From Mesodorylaimus sp. YZB2_4 (lineage: Eukaryota; Nematoda; Enoplea; Dorylaimida; Dorylaimidae), in the NCBI GenBank assembly GCA_030248295.1, contig JASANH010001518.1, positions 1 to 64,000 of the forward strand: a DNA stretch of 64,000 nt, given 5' to 3'. Made by a program: the position numbers and the translations under genes. The notes under the pieces were generated by a model. That model was given only the letters and a program-made list of their open reading frames with translations. It did no database searches and was not told the DNA's origin. Position 1 is the stretch's first letter. Each line of letters starts with the position of its first letter. This document shows positions 50,744 through 61,940 of the stretch, one piece after another.

Positions 50744-53700
50744 CTACTTCTTCTTTCCCCGCCCACCAGTTTTAGTTGCAGACTTTTTCGCAGGCTTTCC
50801 TTTTTGCTCTTCCTCAGCTGCCTGAAATAAAAAGTAATCAAAACAAAAAAATCATTTTGTGGGAATCGAATTTACAAGAAGGTACCTTGCGCTTCTGAGC
50901 AACAGCTGGAGATACGGTGAAGAAAGTATCGATTCGTCCTTGCAAGGACGAGTTCCGACCTTTCTTCAATTTGGCGGCACCGTTTCGAATTCGTTCTTCG
51001 CTGAAACACAGCAAACGTTCGTATTTTTTACATACAGTACAGCCCCAGAGTCAGACATACTTGAAACTTTTCTCTTTAACCATATACTGAATTAATCCTT
51101 CCTCGTCCGGGTCGTTCCAAGTAAACTTAAGAGCAATCAGACATACTGTACATACGGCTAAAAAGCATCAAAAGTTTCAAGCATACTTCTAGGTCCTTAG
51201 GGTCGGTTACTTCAGGTTGTACGAACAACTTCCGAACTTCCTAAATGTAGAATGCTCCAAATGCACAAGTGCACAAGAACCACACACCTAAACGCATACT
51301 TCCAAAGACCAATCGTCAGGCGGCGGATATTTCTTAAAATTAAAACCGATTAGCACTCAAAGGAAGGTCGCAGAAGAATTAGCAGCTCACCTTTGTATCA
51401 ATCGCTGCCAGAATACGCTCGATGGATTTGTGCTGTTTGATCAAATCGAAAGCCTTCTTAGGACCGATCCCTCTGATACTGCCGCAGTAATCGCAACCGA
51501 GCAGAATGCATAAATCCACAAACTAGAAATCCACTCTCAACTTCAGGCTGTTAAGCAGTGAGTCAAAGTTTACCTCGTCATGGGTCATTCCAAAATCAGT
51601 GAGGATTCGCTCCAGATGAAACTCTTTTATAGGCATCTTCCTAAAACAGAAAGATGAGACTCTTTTCTAGAAATTATGTTAATTTACAATTCGATTTACT
51701 TGGCTTCGCTAAAAGTCATATGCCGAAGCAATATTTTTGACCCAAACGTCAAACCGTCCATATCCTCGGTGGCCGTTGCATAGACTTTACCCGCTTTAAC
51801 CAAAGCGGCGCATTGAGCCTCAGCTTCGCACGGGGCCTAGAATCGAAATGATTTGGTCACAAAAAAAACGTGTGAGCCGCTGTGAGCAACCGAGCTTACT
51901 CACATCAACATATGGAACACCCATCAACTTCAACAATTTCTTGCATTCCTCATTGTGCTCCCGCGTCACACGCACGAGACGACGACTGAATTTATCAATC
52001 GCTTCCGTATCGCCTGAAAGGTTTCCACATGACCCAGGGACCTAGCGTTCGTTCGGGATCGGGATTTTCGAAATTGTTTTTTGTCACTTTAAATTCGCTA
52101 TAGGTAACCAACAACCCACCCTAAGTAGCCAGCAAATGTATAGCCAAAAGTTTTTTGCGCAGTATCTATCTTTGTATTAAAAATCATGCAAGCAAAAAGC
52201 ATAGAAATAGCCACCAATTAGCAAACAAATCCCTCCCTTCCTCTTTACCAGTTCAATGATCCGCATAAGTTTCTCCAGCTTACCCCTCCGGAACACTCCC
52301 TTCCTCTCCCCTTACCCTTCTTCACACATCTCCACAACATTCAACCCCGACCATTTTTTATCGGGATCGGGTTCGGGAGGGGCGATCCCGAACGAGCGCT
52401 ACGGACCAGAACATATCGAAAAATGATAGAGCGTACCCATTTCAATTGCCTTTTCGTGCTCCTTTTCCGCCTCGTCACGTCGTACCTGCCTCTTCGCCAG
52501 CTGAAAGTGTATCATAAGGCCAGGCTATTGCAGCAGAATACGATGGAGTAGGGACCGTACCTCATTCGCCTTCAAAGTCGGCGCTTTGCCATCGAAAACG
52601 TAAAGCGGTTTGATTCCATTGTCGATCATACGAATCGTGCGGTAGAACATGCCCATGAGGTGGCTGAAAATTTTACATATTAGCAACGTATTAGCACGTG
52701 TTCTCACCGCTGTAAAGACTATGAGTTAAAGAGGGCAAGTAAGAACGAGCGTCCAGTATGCGTCCTACTTACCTCGTCGTTTCACCACTATCATTGGTCA
52801 GATTCGAACCGTCTTGTCGCACGGCGATGAGAAATTGATAAATGCTCATGGAGGCATCGATTGCGATTTTTCGCCCTGAAAGTAAAAAAGGGACTGGAAA
52901 ACGACCGCGGCACCATCTATTACTGATTCAAGGACACAAACGGCGCGGTAAGATCCTGCAAAGTTTATCACAAACCTATGCACTGGCTCAAAATAGGGCT
53001 GACGCAAGAAGTTGCTACGAAATCAATTTCGATCATTTGGCCTGCACCAAATGCCGTAACGATGGGCATGGGAACAGCACTGACGCACCGTACCCATATT
53101 CAACCACCCCACCTTGTTAGACTAAATTGTACTCGAGGGAAACAGAAAGAAACTTTTTGGCGTGCAAGCAGAGGAAAATTATTCATCAATATTCCCTGCT
53201 TATCATCTGCTATCAATTATTCATCTGCTCTGCATCCCCTGCTCATCTGAACTAATAGGAGAGAGAATTATCAAAACATTTGACCTTCAAGTGGCCCCGC
53301 TTAGAGTTTTGTCACTTGTTTAGAGGAGGGGAACAATGACAAATTTTCTGAGCTTGTGTGCAAAATTGAGCCACCCAAAATGTTGGAAACGACAATTTAT
53401 TCGAAATACAGCATTTTAGACAAAAGATTTTTCGTTATTTAGTAGTTAGCTGGTCTTCATGATAGGTTTCTTGACGCCAGCCAGCAGCTCCAAAAGTAGG
53501 GCAATAAAAAGTCCGATTCCCAAACGTTTTCCTGGTACAGTAGATTTTTCCCTGAGATGTTGACTAGAGATTCTGCGCAAGCAAAGCGCTAAAACTTTTG
53601 GCTTTTGCGGGATGCTGCCGGCATGTCGTTTATTCTTACGGTTACTAGTACCTATGCATGTTAGCAAGGACAAGTCATGTGCAGTCTTATCGTGACAGTC

Positions 53701-53935
53701 GCGATAATGCCGTGGGTGGTCGAATATTTCATCCACCACCAAGACTTCTTTTACTATGGACAAGATACTACTATACAGTACATTCAGAAGGATCGATCGG
53801 TTGGGGACCATAGAACCTGGGAGACCTGGAAAGCAAGACACAATGCAGCTTACCGAAGTAGTTCTTGATATCATTCTCTTTTATGGCAGAGGGCGCATGA
53901 TCGGCTATCACTTTCGCCAAATCTTTGATTCCCAT
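50744..53935 (-). CDS. FEN1: Flap endonuclease 1
   Basis: Structure-specific 5' flap nuclease for Okazaki fragment maturation and long-patch base excision repair, in the nucleus. Thirteen exons (53854-53935, 52773-52875, 52561-52663, 52437-52500, 51904-52013, 51700-51836, 51574-51640, 51391-51522, 51300-51332, 51187-51240, 51061-51125, 50886-51000, 50744-50821) close to 380 aa, the usual size. The N domain starts [15 protein letters not shown] with [16 protein letters not shown] (metal Asp) and [11 protein letters not shown]; the I domain has [26 protein letters not shown] and [18 protein letters not shown], all metal ligands present. The C-terminus has the PCNA-binding box (QGRIDTFF) and a Lys-rich tail. 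The 33-base exon 51300-51332 is required by frame. Intron 4 carries a TA-flanked MITE. Confidence 0.97.
52045..52399. mobile_element. 355-bp TA-flanked MITE in a FEN1 intron
   Basis: The ends GCGTTCGTTCGGGATCGGG (left) and its near inverted copy (right, GCGCTCGTTCGGGATCG when reversed) are flanked by TA on both sides, the target duplication of Tc1/mariner-type elements. The right end carries a nested second inverted GGGATCGGG-like copy. No transposase is encoded. Confidence 0.75.
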
Positions 53936-54274
53936 GGTGCAAAATACTGATAAATAATCACCGTCTTCCGCTAAATTCAAGAAGAAAACGCGGTCTTTTT
54001 GTCTCGCTTGTTAGTTTTAGCTTATTCCTCACTGTCAAAATCATAACCTTACCCGTTTAATCACGATATAAAAAGATAATTTACGGTTTTAAAGCTCGAA
54101 CAATTATTAGTATTTTGAAGAATTCTTTAATTGTAATGCTTGCATGCGAAGCTAACCCTTGCCTGGCTGTTTCAGCTGGTGCGGAATAATTTCAACCAGC
54201 TGCGGGCGGAGATTTTGGCGCCAAAAGGAAAACGATGTCTGCTAGAACCGGAAGCCATCAAACATCAAAGAAAC

Positions 54275-54311
54275 CATGGATATACTTTCTCCATGAGAAA
54301 GTATATCCATG
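54275..54311. repeat. Perfect 16-bp palindrome upstream of AFG2A
   Basis: Arms 54275-54290 (CATGGATATACTTTCT) and 54296-54311 are perfectly complementary around CCATG. It lies in the 502-base gap between the divergent FEN1 and AFG2A start codons, about 130 bases before the AFG2A ATG, so it could be in a promoter or 5' leader. Confidence 0.85.
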
Positions 54312-54437
54312 AAAGAAACGAATCGCAACTCGAAAACTCCGATTCACTGGTCACGTCTAGGTGTATCTAGATATATTATTATGTCAATATATTCTCAGTG
54401 ACAAGATTTAGAACTCTTTCGCAAAATTTTGGCAAGC

Positions 54438-57083
54438 ATGAACGAGACCAAGGCGGAAAAGGTTTGATCTTGCCTGTGCAAACATAGCTCGTAGGCCTAA
54501 TTAAATTTGTTCTCATTTCAGCCTAAAGAAACCCCCAACAAGTCAAAACAGACCGAAGAGACGATCAGTTGCGGAAAATGTTCAGTCGTTTTCTCCAAGA
54601 AAGATGCAGGGCGGCACAAGATGTGGTGCGCGGGTGCTGCGGGTGATACTGGTTTTAAAGGTGACCATTTATTTTCATCGATGAGATTAATTCCCGAAAA
54701 GGCAGCTCACGGACTCGTCTACGATAAACGGTATTTATTTGGCCCAGTTGTCAAGGAATTCACAGCCCCGAAGGAACTTCAACATCTGCCTTGTTCAAGA
54801 TTTCGAGATCGGCTGATTTTCTTGAATCCGAAATCCATGCGAGATTGTGGGTTAATAATCGGTGATCACGTCTCGATTATTTTTAATATGAATGGGACTG
54901 ATCGATCGACTGTTGCTGTGGTATGGCCATTTTCAAAAGTTCCTGTATTTTCTGTCGGGATTTCGAAGAGCCTGACTTTTGATCAAGAATTTTCATTGTC
55001 AGAGAAGGCCTATCTATTGATTTCCAAAATCGTCAATCTGAATCGGGCAGCTCGAGTTCATCTGGTATCGACCAGAGTGCCTCCGAAAAAATGCCACCTT
55101 AATAATGAATTCTTGCGAACATGCCACGCGTATTTGAAAGGAACTTGTTTGAAGAGTCCGGATGAGATCATCCGTTTTCCATACTATGGCCAGATTTGCC
55201 TTATGAAAACCATATCAATTTGCGGCGACGATTATGCTGGAGACAACTCAGCCGTCGAAAGATCAACTATTTCATTAATCGATCAGTTATCTTCCTTCGA
55301 ATTAACAGACGGTGACGAAAGTTCCATTGATGATCGAGCAGTCCGTTTTTCAACTCCAGTGCGCGGTGGATCACTCGAAGACGGACTTTCGACGCCGGGC
55401 ACGCCTAGAAGTATTTCCTTCGTCAAAGTACCATCATTCAGCATTGATCAATGTTTCGTTGTGGTCGATGAGTCGACAGAACTGGTCGTGGAATCGGAAA
55501 GTACTGCTTCTAGTTACGAGCCGACGTTGAGCTTCGCGGATTTAGGTGGAATGACTCAAACAAAAGAAATTCTCTTCGATCACGTATCCGTTTGCTTAAG
55601 AGAACTACCAGGAAGTGGAACGGCAATGAAATCCATCCTGTTATACGGCTTGTCTGGTTGTGGTAAGAGTTGTCTTGCTGAAGCGGTGGCGAAGGAAGTA
55701 AAAGCGAACTTCCTTAAATTAGATTTATCGATTGGATCAGCTGAGGATGGAGGAGAGAAAGACTTTGCGGATATGGAAAATACGTTACGAGTCGCTGAGC
55801 AATGCTCTCCTTGCGTCGTACTGATTGACGATCTTGAAAATATTTCCGACAAAGCGAAGAAGAATTTAGGCATTTTGAACTCGTGGATTGAAAAACTTCT
55901 GAAGAGTACCGTTCGGATTTGCGTGCTTGGAGCGACTAGTGCGATCGAGCGATTGAATGTCGGATTGAGAAAACGGTTCCAGTTCGAAATCGAGGTGCCC
56001 GTTCCGACTGCAAATGATCGGAAACTTATTCTCAAGCAAATGCTTGGAAAATATGAGGGAATATCGGAGAGCGAAGTGGAAATGTTGGCCGATCGAACTC
56101 ACGGATTCACGCCATCCGATTTGTCCATTTTGCTCAAGGAAGCCGTCGTTATAGCCCACAAACGAATGAGATTCTGCGAGACTATTCAAATGGAAATGAA
56201 GGACTTGCAATCCGCTTTGACCAGTGTTCGTCCATCTGCTATGCGGGAAATTTTCGTAGAAGTGCCCAAAGTGAGATGGGCGGATGTTGGTGGCAATGAC
56301 GAAGTGAAACTGAAGTTACAGCAGGCCGTCGAGTGGCCACTACAGCATCCGGAAAAATTTGCTCAATTGGGGATCAAGCCACCGACAGGAATTCTCATGT
56401 ATGGACCACCAGGATGCTCCAAGACAATGATCGCCAAGGCACTGGCAACCGAAAGCGGTCTCAATTTCCTGTCTGTCAAAGGGCCAGAATTGTTCAGCAA
56501 ATGGGTGGGCGAGTCGGAACGAGCTGTACGGGACTTGTTTCGGAAAGCGAGGCAAGTGGCACCCTCGGTCATATTTTTCGATGAAATTGATGCAATCGGG
56601 TCTGAAAGAAGTGGCGCGGGTGGAAGTGGCTCGTCATCGAACGTCAATGAACGTGTGCTGGCTCAAATGTTGACCGAAATGGACGGTGTTCAACCACTGA
56701 CCAATGTGACCATCGTGGCGGCTACCAATCGTCCCGATGTGATCGATCGTGCCCTCCTGAGGCCAGGTAGGCTGGATATTTCCATATATGTCCGACTGCC
56801 TGATAAGGGCACGAGGGAGCAGATATTGGGACTAGAGCTGGCCAAGAAACGAGTGTCGAATGATGTGGATGTTGGAAGTCTGGTGGAGAAAACCGATCGA
56901 TATACGGGAGCAGAATTAGTTGCACTTTGCAATGAGGCAGGCTTGATAGCTTTGACAGAAAATCGTATGGCCGATGCCATCGAGGGCAGGCATTTTGAAA
57001 AGGCCCTGAGCGTGATTAAGCCTAGGATATCAGATGAATCATTGAGGGTCTATGAGCGCTTCGAAAGAAGCACGGCTGCGTGA
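54438..57083 (+). CDS. AFG2A: Tandem AAA+ ATPase AFG2A (SPATA5)
   Basis: CDC48-family double AAA+ ATPase; AFG2 proteins extract shuttling factors such as Rlp24 from pre-60S ribosomes in the cytoplasm. There are two exons, 54438-54461 (MNETKAEK) and 54522-57083, giving 861 aa. This very intron-poor structure is unlike the neighbours. The N-terminal C2H2-like motif CGKCSVVFSKKDAGRHKMWC is followed by the N domain. D1 has Walker A YGLSGCGKSCLAEAVAKE but a divergent Walker B (VVLIDDLENIS, Asp in place of the catalytic Glu). D2 has the AFG2-typical Walker A GPPGCSKTMIAKALATES, Walker B VIFFDEIDAIGSERS and sensor/arginine finger AATNRPDVIDRALLRPGRLD, all canonical. It diverges from FEN1 and converges on the Bcl-2 gene with 262 bases between stops. 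Confidence 0.95.
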
Positions 57084-57345
57084 AACATTTCGAATTGTGA
57101 GAACTTTTTGTCTGAAGTTTTGATAAAATGGAAAAAAATTAAGGTTTTGAAATGGGTAAAACACGTTTATTTACAGACAGTACGTTTTCGGGAACAAAGA
57201 GTAGAAAATGGGTAACATCAAAAAGAATATGAAAATCATCCGCAAAACTAGTATCTGCAAGAATCGTCGAAAGTACAAAGCTTAATGCATGAATGAGCGA
57301 AAGAACGATGCGCAAATGATAATGTACATTAAAAACCAGTTGGCG

Positions 57346-58262
57346 TTATCTCATAGCAATGACTCCGGCGATGACCCCCAATGCCAGTCCGGTGGCCAGA
57401 AGACCCTTGAAAATGGTTGGCTCGAGACTCGAATCAGTTTGGAAACGTCGGGTGAATTGGTCCTAAAATAGAGCACGAGAGACTATGAAATGAGGTTGGT
57501 TTAGTTATGACCGTATTCTCGATTTCCAAGGGAGATTCAAGTGCAATGGGGTTAGTGAACAAGAAACCCCAGAGGCGGGGGTTCGATTCCCACTCAAGAC
57601 TTAAGTTCTTGTTTATTAGAGCAGCAGATACAATATAAAACGCTGATAGGTTGTTGCCATGAGTGAGAATAAGCCGCATGATAGTTTTCATACAAAAAAG
57701 CAGGGCCAGAACACTCCTTTTCCCCAGTAAGACTTACCCAGCCGCCTTGCGTAGCAATCCAATCGTTCAATCGATCATTGAAGTAAGAACGTAAAAATTC
57801 AGACAGGACATTTGCATTCTCTTCGATTCCATTTTCTTGAAAATATCGAGCTAATCGAGCAACGAATGCGCACAGAGCTACGATTCGTCCCCAGTTGGCT
57901 TCGCCATCTCCGAACTCCTCGTCCGCAATCGCAGTTATCGAAGCAGGTAAATCCGACGCGGCCGTGTTCAATCGAGTGACCAAACCACGGAACAAGCTCG
58001 AATGTTTTTCCAGAATTTGCTCCACCATTCGACGCATGGTCTTGACGAATTCGTTTCCCGGGCTCGTTGTCCCGCATCCAATCGACCAACGGACGATGTC
58101 ATCGGCCACTTGCTCACTGATCGATCGCGTACGTTGCAAGAGGTCGGGCGGAACAGCGGCGACCGACTGCCGCAATCGAATAGGCCTCGATCGATGATTT
58201 GCCATTTGATCTCGATAAACACCCGTTGTCACGGGAAACGTTTGCACAGCGGCGTCAGACAT
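57346..58262 (-). CDS. Bcl-2 family apoptosis regulator
   Basis: Multi-domain Bcl-2 homologue acting at the outer mitochondrial membrane. Two exons (57738-58262 and 57346-57462) give 213 aa. BH1 is GEANWGRIVALCAFVARLAR, with the hallmark NWGR. BH2 is split by the intron exactly after its Trp: WIATQGGW then DQFTRRF. A helix at about residues 79-95 (VKTMRRMVEQILEKHSSLF) occupies the BH3 position but lacks a clear LxxxGD core. An N-terminal helix VADDIVRWSIG is BH4-like. The C-terminal helix GLLATGLALGVIAGVIAMR is a tail anchor. The full BH1-BH2-tail layout favours a pro-survival (Bcl-2/CED-9-like) member, but a Bax/Bak-type role cannot be excluded. The single intron at BH2 is a classic Bcl-2 family position. 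Confidence 0.92.
57500..57602 (+). repeat. tRNA-related sequence in the Bcl-2 gene intron
   Basis: A box-B-like GGTTCGATTCCC ends a stretch with weak cloverleaf potential (ACCCC/GGGGT pairing). It lies inside the Bcl-2 intron on the opposite strand. The T stem has a mismatch, so it is called as a SINE or tRNA fossil, not a gene. Confidence 0.35.
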
Positions 58263-58690
58263 GGCCGCAAGTATTCGTGCCTATATATAGAAAAATTTCA
58301 TTTATTTCGTCAGGTTTTTAAGGCAGAGCGACCTGGAACGATTCGCTCGAAAGGTAATTTACAGATGGATCTATGAGGTAAGGTTCCGCCCTAAGCTAGC
58401 CCAGGCCAACTAGATGGAATGTAGGCTACTGCAGAAGTACAGTAAATTTAGGTCGAATTTTTCAAAGAAAAACGGATATTATAAATCCTAAATTTTAGAA
58501 AATTATAGAATCTCTCAACTAAATTTCTGGTTAGTCTGGGGAATGCATTTAGCTAAAATTATGATAATATTATCATCAAACTGGGATTTCAGTGGAGAAA
58601 ACATTCAAAAACAACGGTGGACCATTCAAAGCCAAAAACGAGGAGAAAAACAAGGGTTAAGAGCCAGCAATTAACAAGATTTCTTACCGT

Positions 58691-58972
58691 TTGAAGTCCC
58701 GAGAGTGTTTTACTATTCTTTTCCTTTCTAACGAATTCTTTTCCTGCAAAATGGATCAACAAGACCAAACTTCTGGAAAAGACCTATCTGGAACGTACAC
58801 CACGCGCAACATCTTACGGCGCAGTGGCGGAGCGAAGCCTGAAATGGCGCGTTCTGATTGGTCGATGGTTGTTCGTCGAATGCCAAGCCACGCCTACTTG
58901 ACTCATCGGTCACGAGTGGTGGATTTGAAAACCGGTTTTTGCAACGTTATGAAATATCGATCGAGTAAATGA
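58691..58972 (+). CDS. Small open frame, hypothetical
   Basis: Not recognised. From the ATG at 58751 it would give a 73-residue basic protein (MDQQDQTSGKDLSGTYTTRN ... VMKYRSSK) with no intron. It is divergent from the Bcl-2 gene, about 490 bases from its start. There is no signal peptide or motif; it may be spurious. Confidence 0.2.
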   Translation: MKSRECFTILFLSNEFFSCKMDQQDQTSGKDLSGTYTTRNILRRSGGAKPEMARSDWSMVVRRMPSHAYLTHRSRVVDLKTGFCNVMKYRSSK

Positions 58973-61245
58973 AATGTAAGCAGAATTCAGTGCCGGTGCG
59001 TGTGATCTGATGAGTCATGCTGGCACGCGATGCTATTCAGTGGGTACATTGCACATGCATTGATGGTGCGTAACGTGCTCATGCGATGACTGTTGGTGAG
59101 CAATTACATGCGCTTTTTTGGCCTTGTATTCTACAGTCCAGATGCTCTATGATAGACGAAGTGTAGAGACGCTGGCTTCGTGCAGCTGATTGTGATCTTT
59201 ACTGACAATGAGCCCACAGCGCGGTACTCTGTCAGACAGAGAATTCCTGACTGGAACGGAAGAGTAGATACGTAGAGAGTTCAAGAAGTTAAGCACCCTG
59301 CACATTAGCTGCAGCAGAAAAATTTTTACTTTACACTGCCACGCATCCTACAAGAGACCATGCAACCACGCCTATCATGTGAGCTCATATTATGCTTGCG
59401 TGGCTTGAGCAGCGCCAGTGGGTGCGTGTGAAGTCACGCTTCATTTTAGCAGCCACGATCAGTACGGCGCGCCGTGTGCAGAAGAAGCGAAGGAAATCGT
59501 GAGAAGCAGAAAGGTCAGAAGGTGGCGGCAGACTCTCGCACTAAGAACTTGGTTCTAGCAACAGGGCCCTGCGCCTGGTTTCTTGAAAGCGGTTATCTAA
59601 GCTGGATATATTGCTGGCTATACTGCAAATAAAAGTCGAAGCCAGCATTATTTACACTGTAAGTGCTTTCGAAAAACCGTGCCCAGCACCAAAAAACTTG
59701 GAAAGTTTCTGTAATATAGTTACGCAGGTTTCATGCCATTTCGCTGGTCGAAACGTCCATGCACGTGCTTTGTGTTTATTAAACCTACCCTGCATGCGGA
59801 CCCTAGTGCAAGTCACCCACAGCGCCACTATTGTGCTTATACCGTTAGTCCTCGAATAACCCCCGCCTAAACCTTGCTCCATTAAGCCGAAGTCCATGCA
59901 CACCGCAAGGGTTGTCGTTGGGAAGGCATCCATGGTACACGCGCCAGCACCCGGGCACTCGGGCACACGCAGTGTCCAAACTGACTGCGAGTGACTGTTC
60001 CTGATAGCAGCAGACTAGTGGGGAGTTGAGGTGTTGAGAGCGGGGCACAGTCCTAGCAGAAGGCCATACAGAGATTTCTTGTAACAGGAAATTTTTAAGT
60101 TCCCGCTGGCTCTAAACAGTTTGACAATGCCTGATATTTTGCATATGCCTTGTCCTTGACCTCGGGCAATTTTAATGTTTGGAGTTGTCTCGCCCTGTCC
60201 AGGACTAAACGTGGTGTTTAACTGGAAAATGACAAAAATATTCTTCCTGTCCGAGGACAAATTTCAAAACTAGCTCAACATAATAACTTCTCAGGGGAGG
60301 ATTTTGAGAAGAGCAGCACAGTCATCGTTCAAGCTTATATCAAAATCCAGCTAACAATGCCACCCACCGTGCCACTTTCCTGAACTACAAAACCTGCTGA
60401 ACAGGTTAAACCGTCATCACTTTTTGGTGGAAATGCTAGCATGAAGTACTCGGCCCTGCCTGTGTAAACAGGTACAGGTGTGCGGAGGTGGCACAGTCTG
60501 CAAATCCCCAGCATCCAGACAGTGAGGAACGCGCACTGTCTAGACAGTACTCCTCAGGTAAGTCATTTGAGACTAGGCAACACTGACCCTGACAATCCAC
60601 AGTCTATGACGTCTGTTCAGGAAGAACTGTCGAATTGGGGTTCTTGCAGAAGATCTGTCGGAAATTGGGCCATTTCATATGCAAGTGGAAGTTGACCATG
60701 GCTCAACAAGATCATCCTAGTCGGGCCGATATGACCGAGAAAAACGTATCCAATTCAACACATTCGGAATCGGAACAGCCTAACGATAAGGAGGACGGTG
60801 GACGATTGCTGGGTGCTGTGCTTCGATTTCTGGGCGACCTGTTTGACGATCTGTATATTCGACCAATCGATAGAAACGGACCTCCGACAACGTGTCGGGC
60901 GGCAGTCAATGAACGTGTTGAACGATGATGGAAGAGATTACCTGTTTTTCGTGTCTACCTGTCATGTTTGTCCTGTACAGAATGTCCTATTGATTGATGC
61001 TCGTGTCAATTGTAAGGTCATGGACGAAATGTTGATCACTTATGTCCTCATGTAAAATACAGACAATGGATCTCTTTTTTAATTGCGAAAAGTTACAAAC
61101 TGAAGGTTATTTAGTCATAGCTAATGTTCATAGTAATTTGAATTTACCGCTGTTATCTCTTAAAAATAGAGGCTGTCTGCAATTTAGCGCGAATTACATA
61201 AAAAGCAAGAGTTTGAGTTTGCGCAATATCGTATGTGGATTGGTG
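58973..61245. other. Gene-poor stretch before FAN1
   Basis: No recognised exon. A short acidic frame at 60698-60928 (RLLGAVLRFLGDLFDDLYIR) looks helical but is not linked to any gene. From 59000 to 60400 nothing else is supported. Confidence 0.35.
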
Positions 61246-61902
61246 CAGCGCTGCCAGATGCAGTTAGAATCCGATCCGCTCAGCGGATTCTAGCGGATTT
61301 ATGCCAATCTATGTTCGAGTAGCCTATGGGGGAAGGTTTTTTTAACAGCTCGCGCATTTTTCTTGCGATTTTTGAGACAGTTTTGTCCGTGCGTTGAGGT
61401 CTGAAGGGTCAGGGTTGGCAAGGGATGGGGTGGGCAACACAATAATTTCGACTATTGATCTACGATTTTGAATAAAAGACCGTAATTGACAACAAATTTA
61501 TAGTTGAGTGCTCAGTCGGTATTACAGTAGGCCTAACCACAGTCCAGCCTTTGGCACGAGGTGTGGGTCTCAAAAGCGGTTCCCCCCCCCCCCCCCCGTA
61601 TTCCGTTACCCTTGTTATGAATAGAAATTTTCGCTTTGCGTTTTTCCCTCTTCCCTGGCCTTCGACCTCCAGCTTGGTATAAAAGATCCTTGGAATATGT
61701 AGTTGATGGAACCACAGCATCTGAGCATGCATGAGTAAACGTTTCCTCATACGTAGTTATTTGCTGTATTCCATGTTTTATTTGCTAAAAAAGCTCAGTT
61801 GTGCGACAAACGTTTAGCGGATTTTTTAACATATACAGCGGGTTTTTAGCGGATTTCCAGGTCCCTGGCAGCGAGTTTTCAATTTTGCATCTGGCAACGC
61901 TG
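61246..61902. mobile_element. 657-bp non-autonomous transposon with 8-bp target duplication
   Basis: The left end CAGCGCTGCCAGATGCA and right end TGCATCTGGCAACGCTG are inverted copies with one mismatch. The flanks GATTGGTG (61238-61245) and GTTTGGTG (61903-61910) match at 7 of 8 bases, an 8-bp target duplication as made by hAT or P-type elements. Inside are repeated AGCGGATTT motifs and a run of 18 C near 61580. No transposase frame is seen. The right end is 38 bases from the FAN1 start codon. Confidence 0.8.
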
Positions 61903-61940
61903 GTTTGGTGAACTTCGGTGTCCTCCGACGATGCTTGGAA

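Noticed and set aside
60698..60928. A small acidic protein gene before FAN1
   Set aside because: One helical-looking stretch only, with no splice support and no recognisable family; kept as a note in the gap entry.
61580..61597. The 18-base C run as a functional G-quadruplex
   Set aside because: A plain homopolymer inside a transposon is common and prone to sequencing error; nothing else supports a role.
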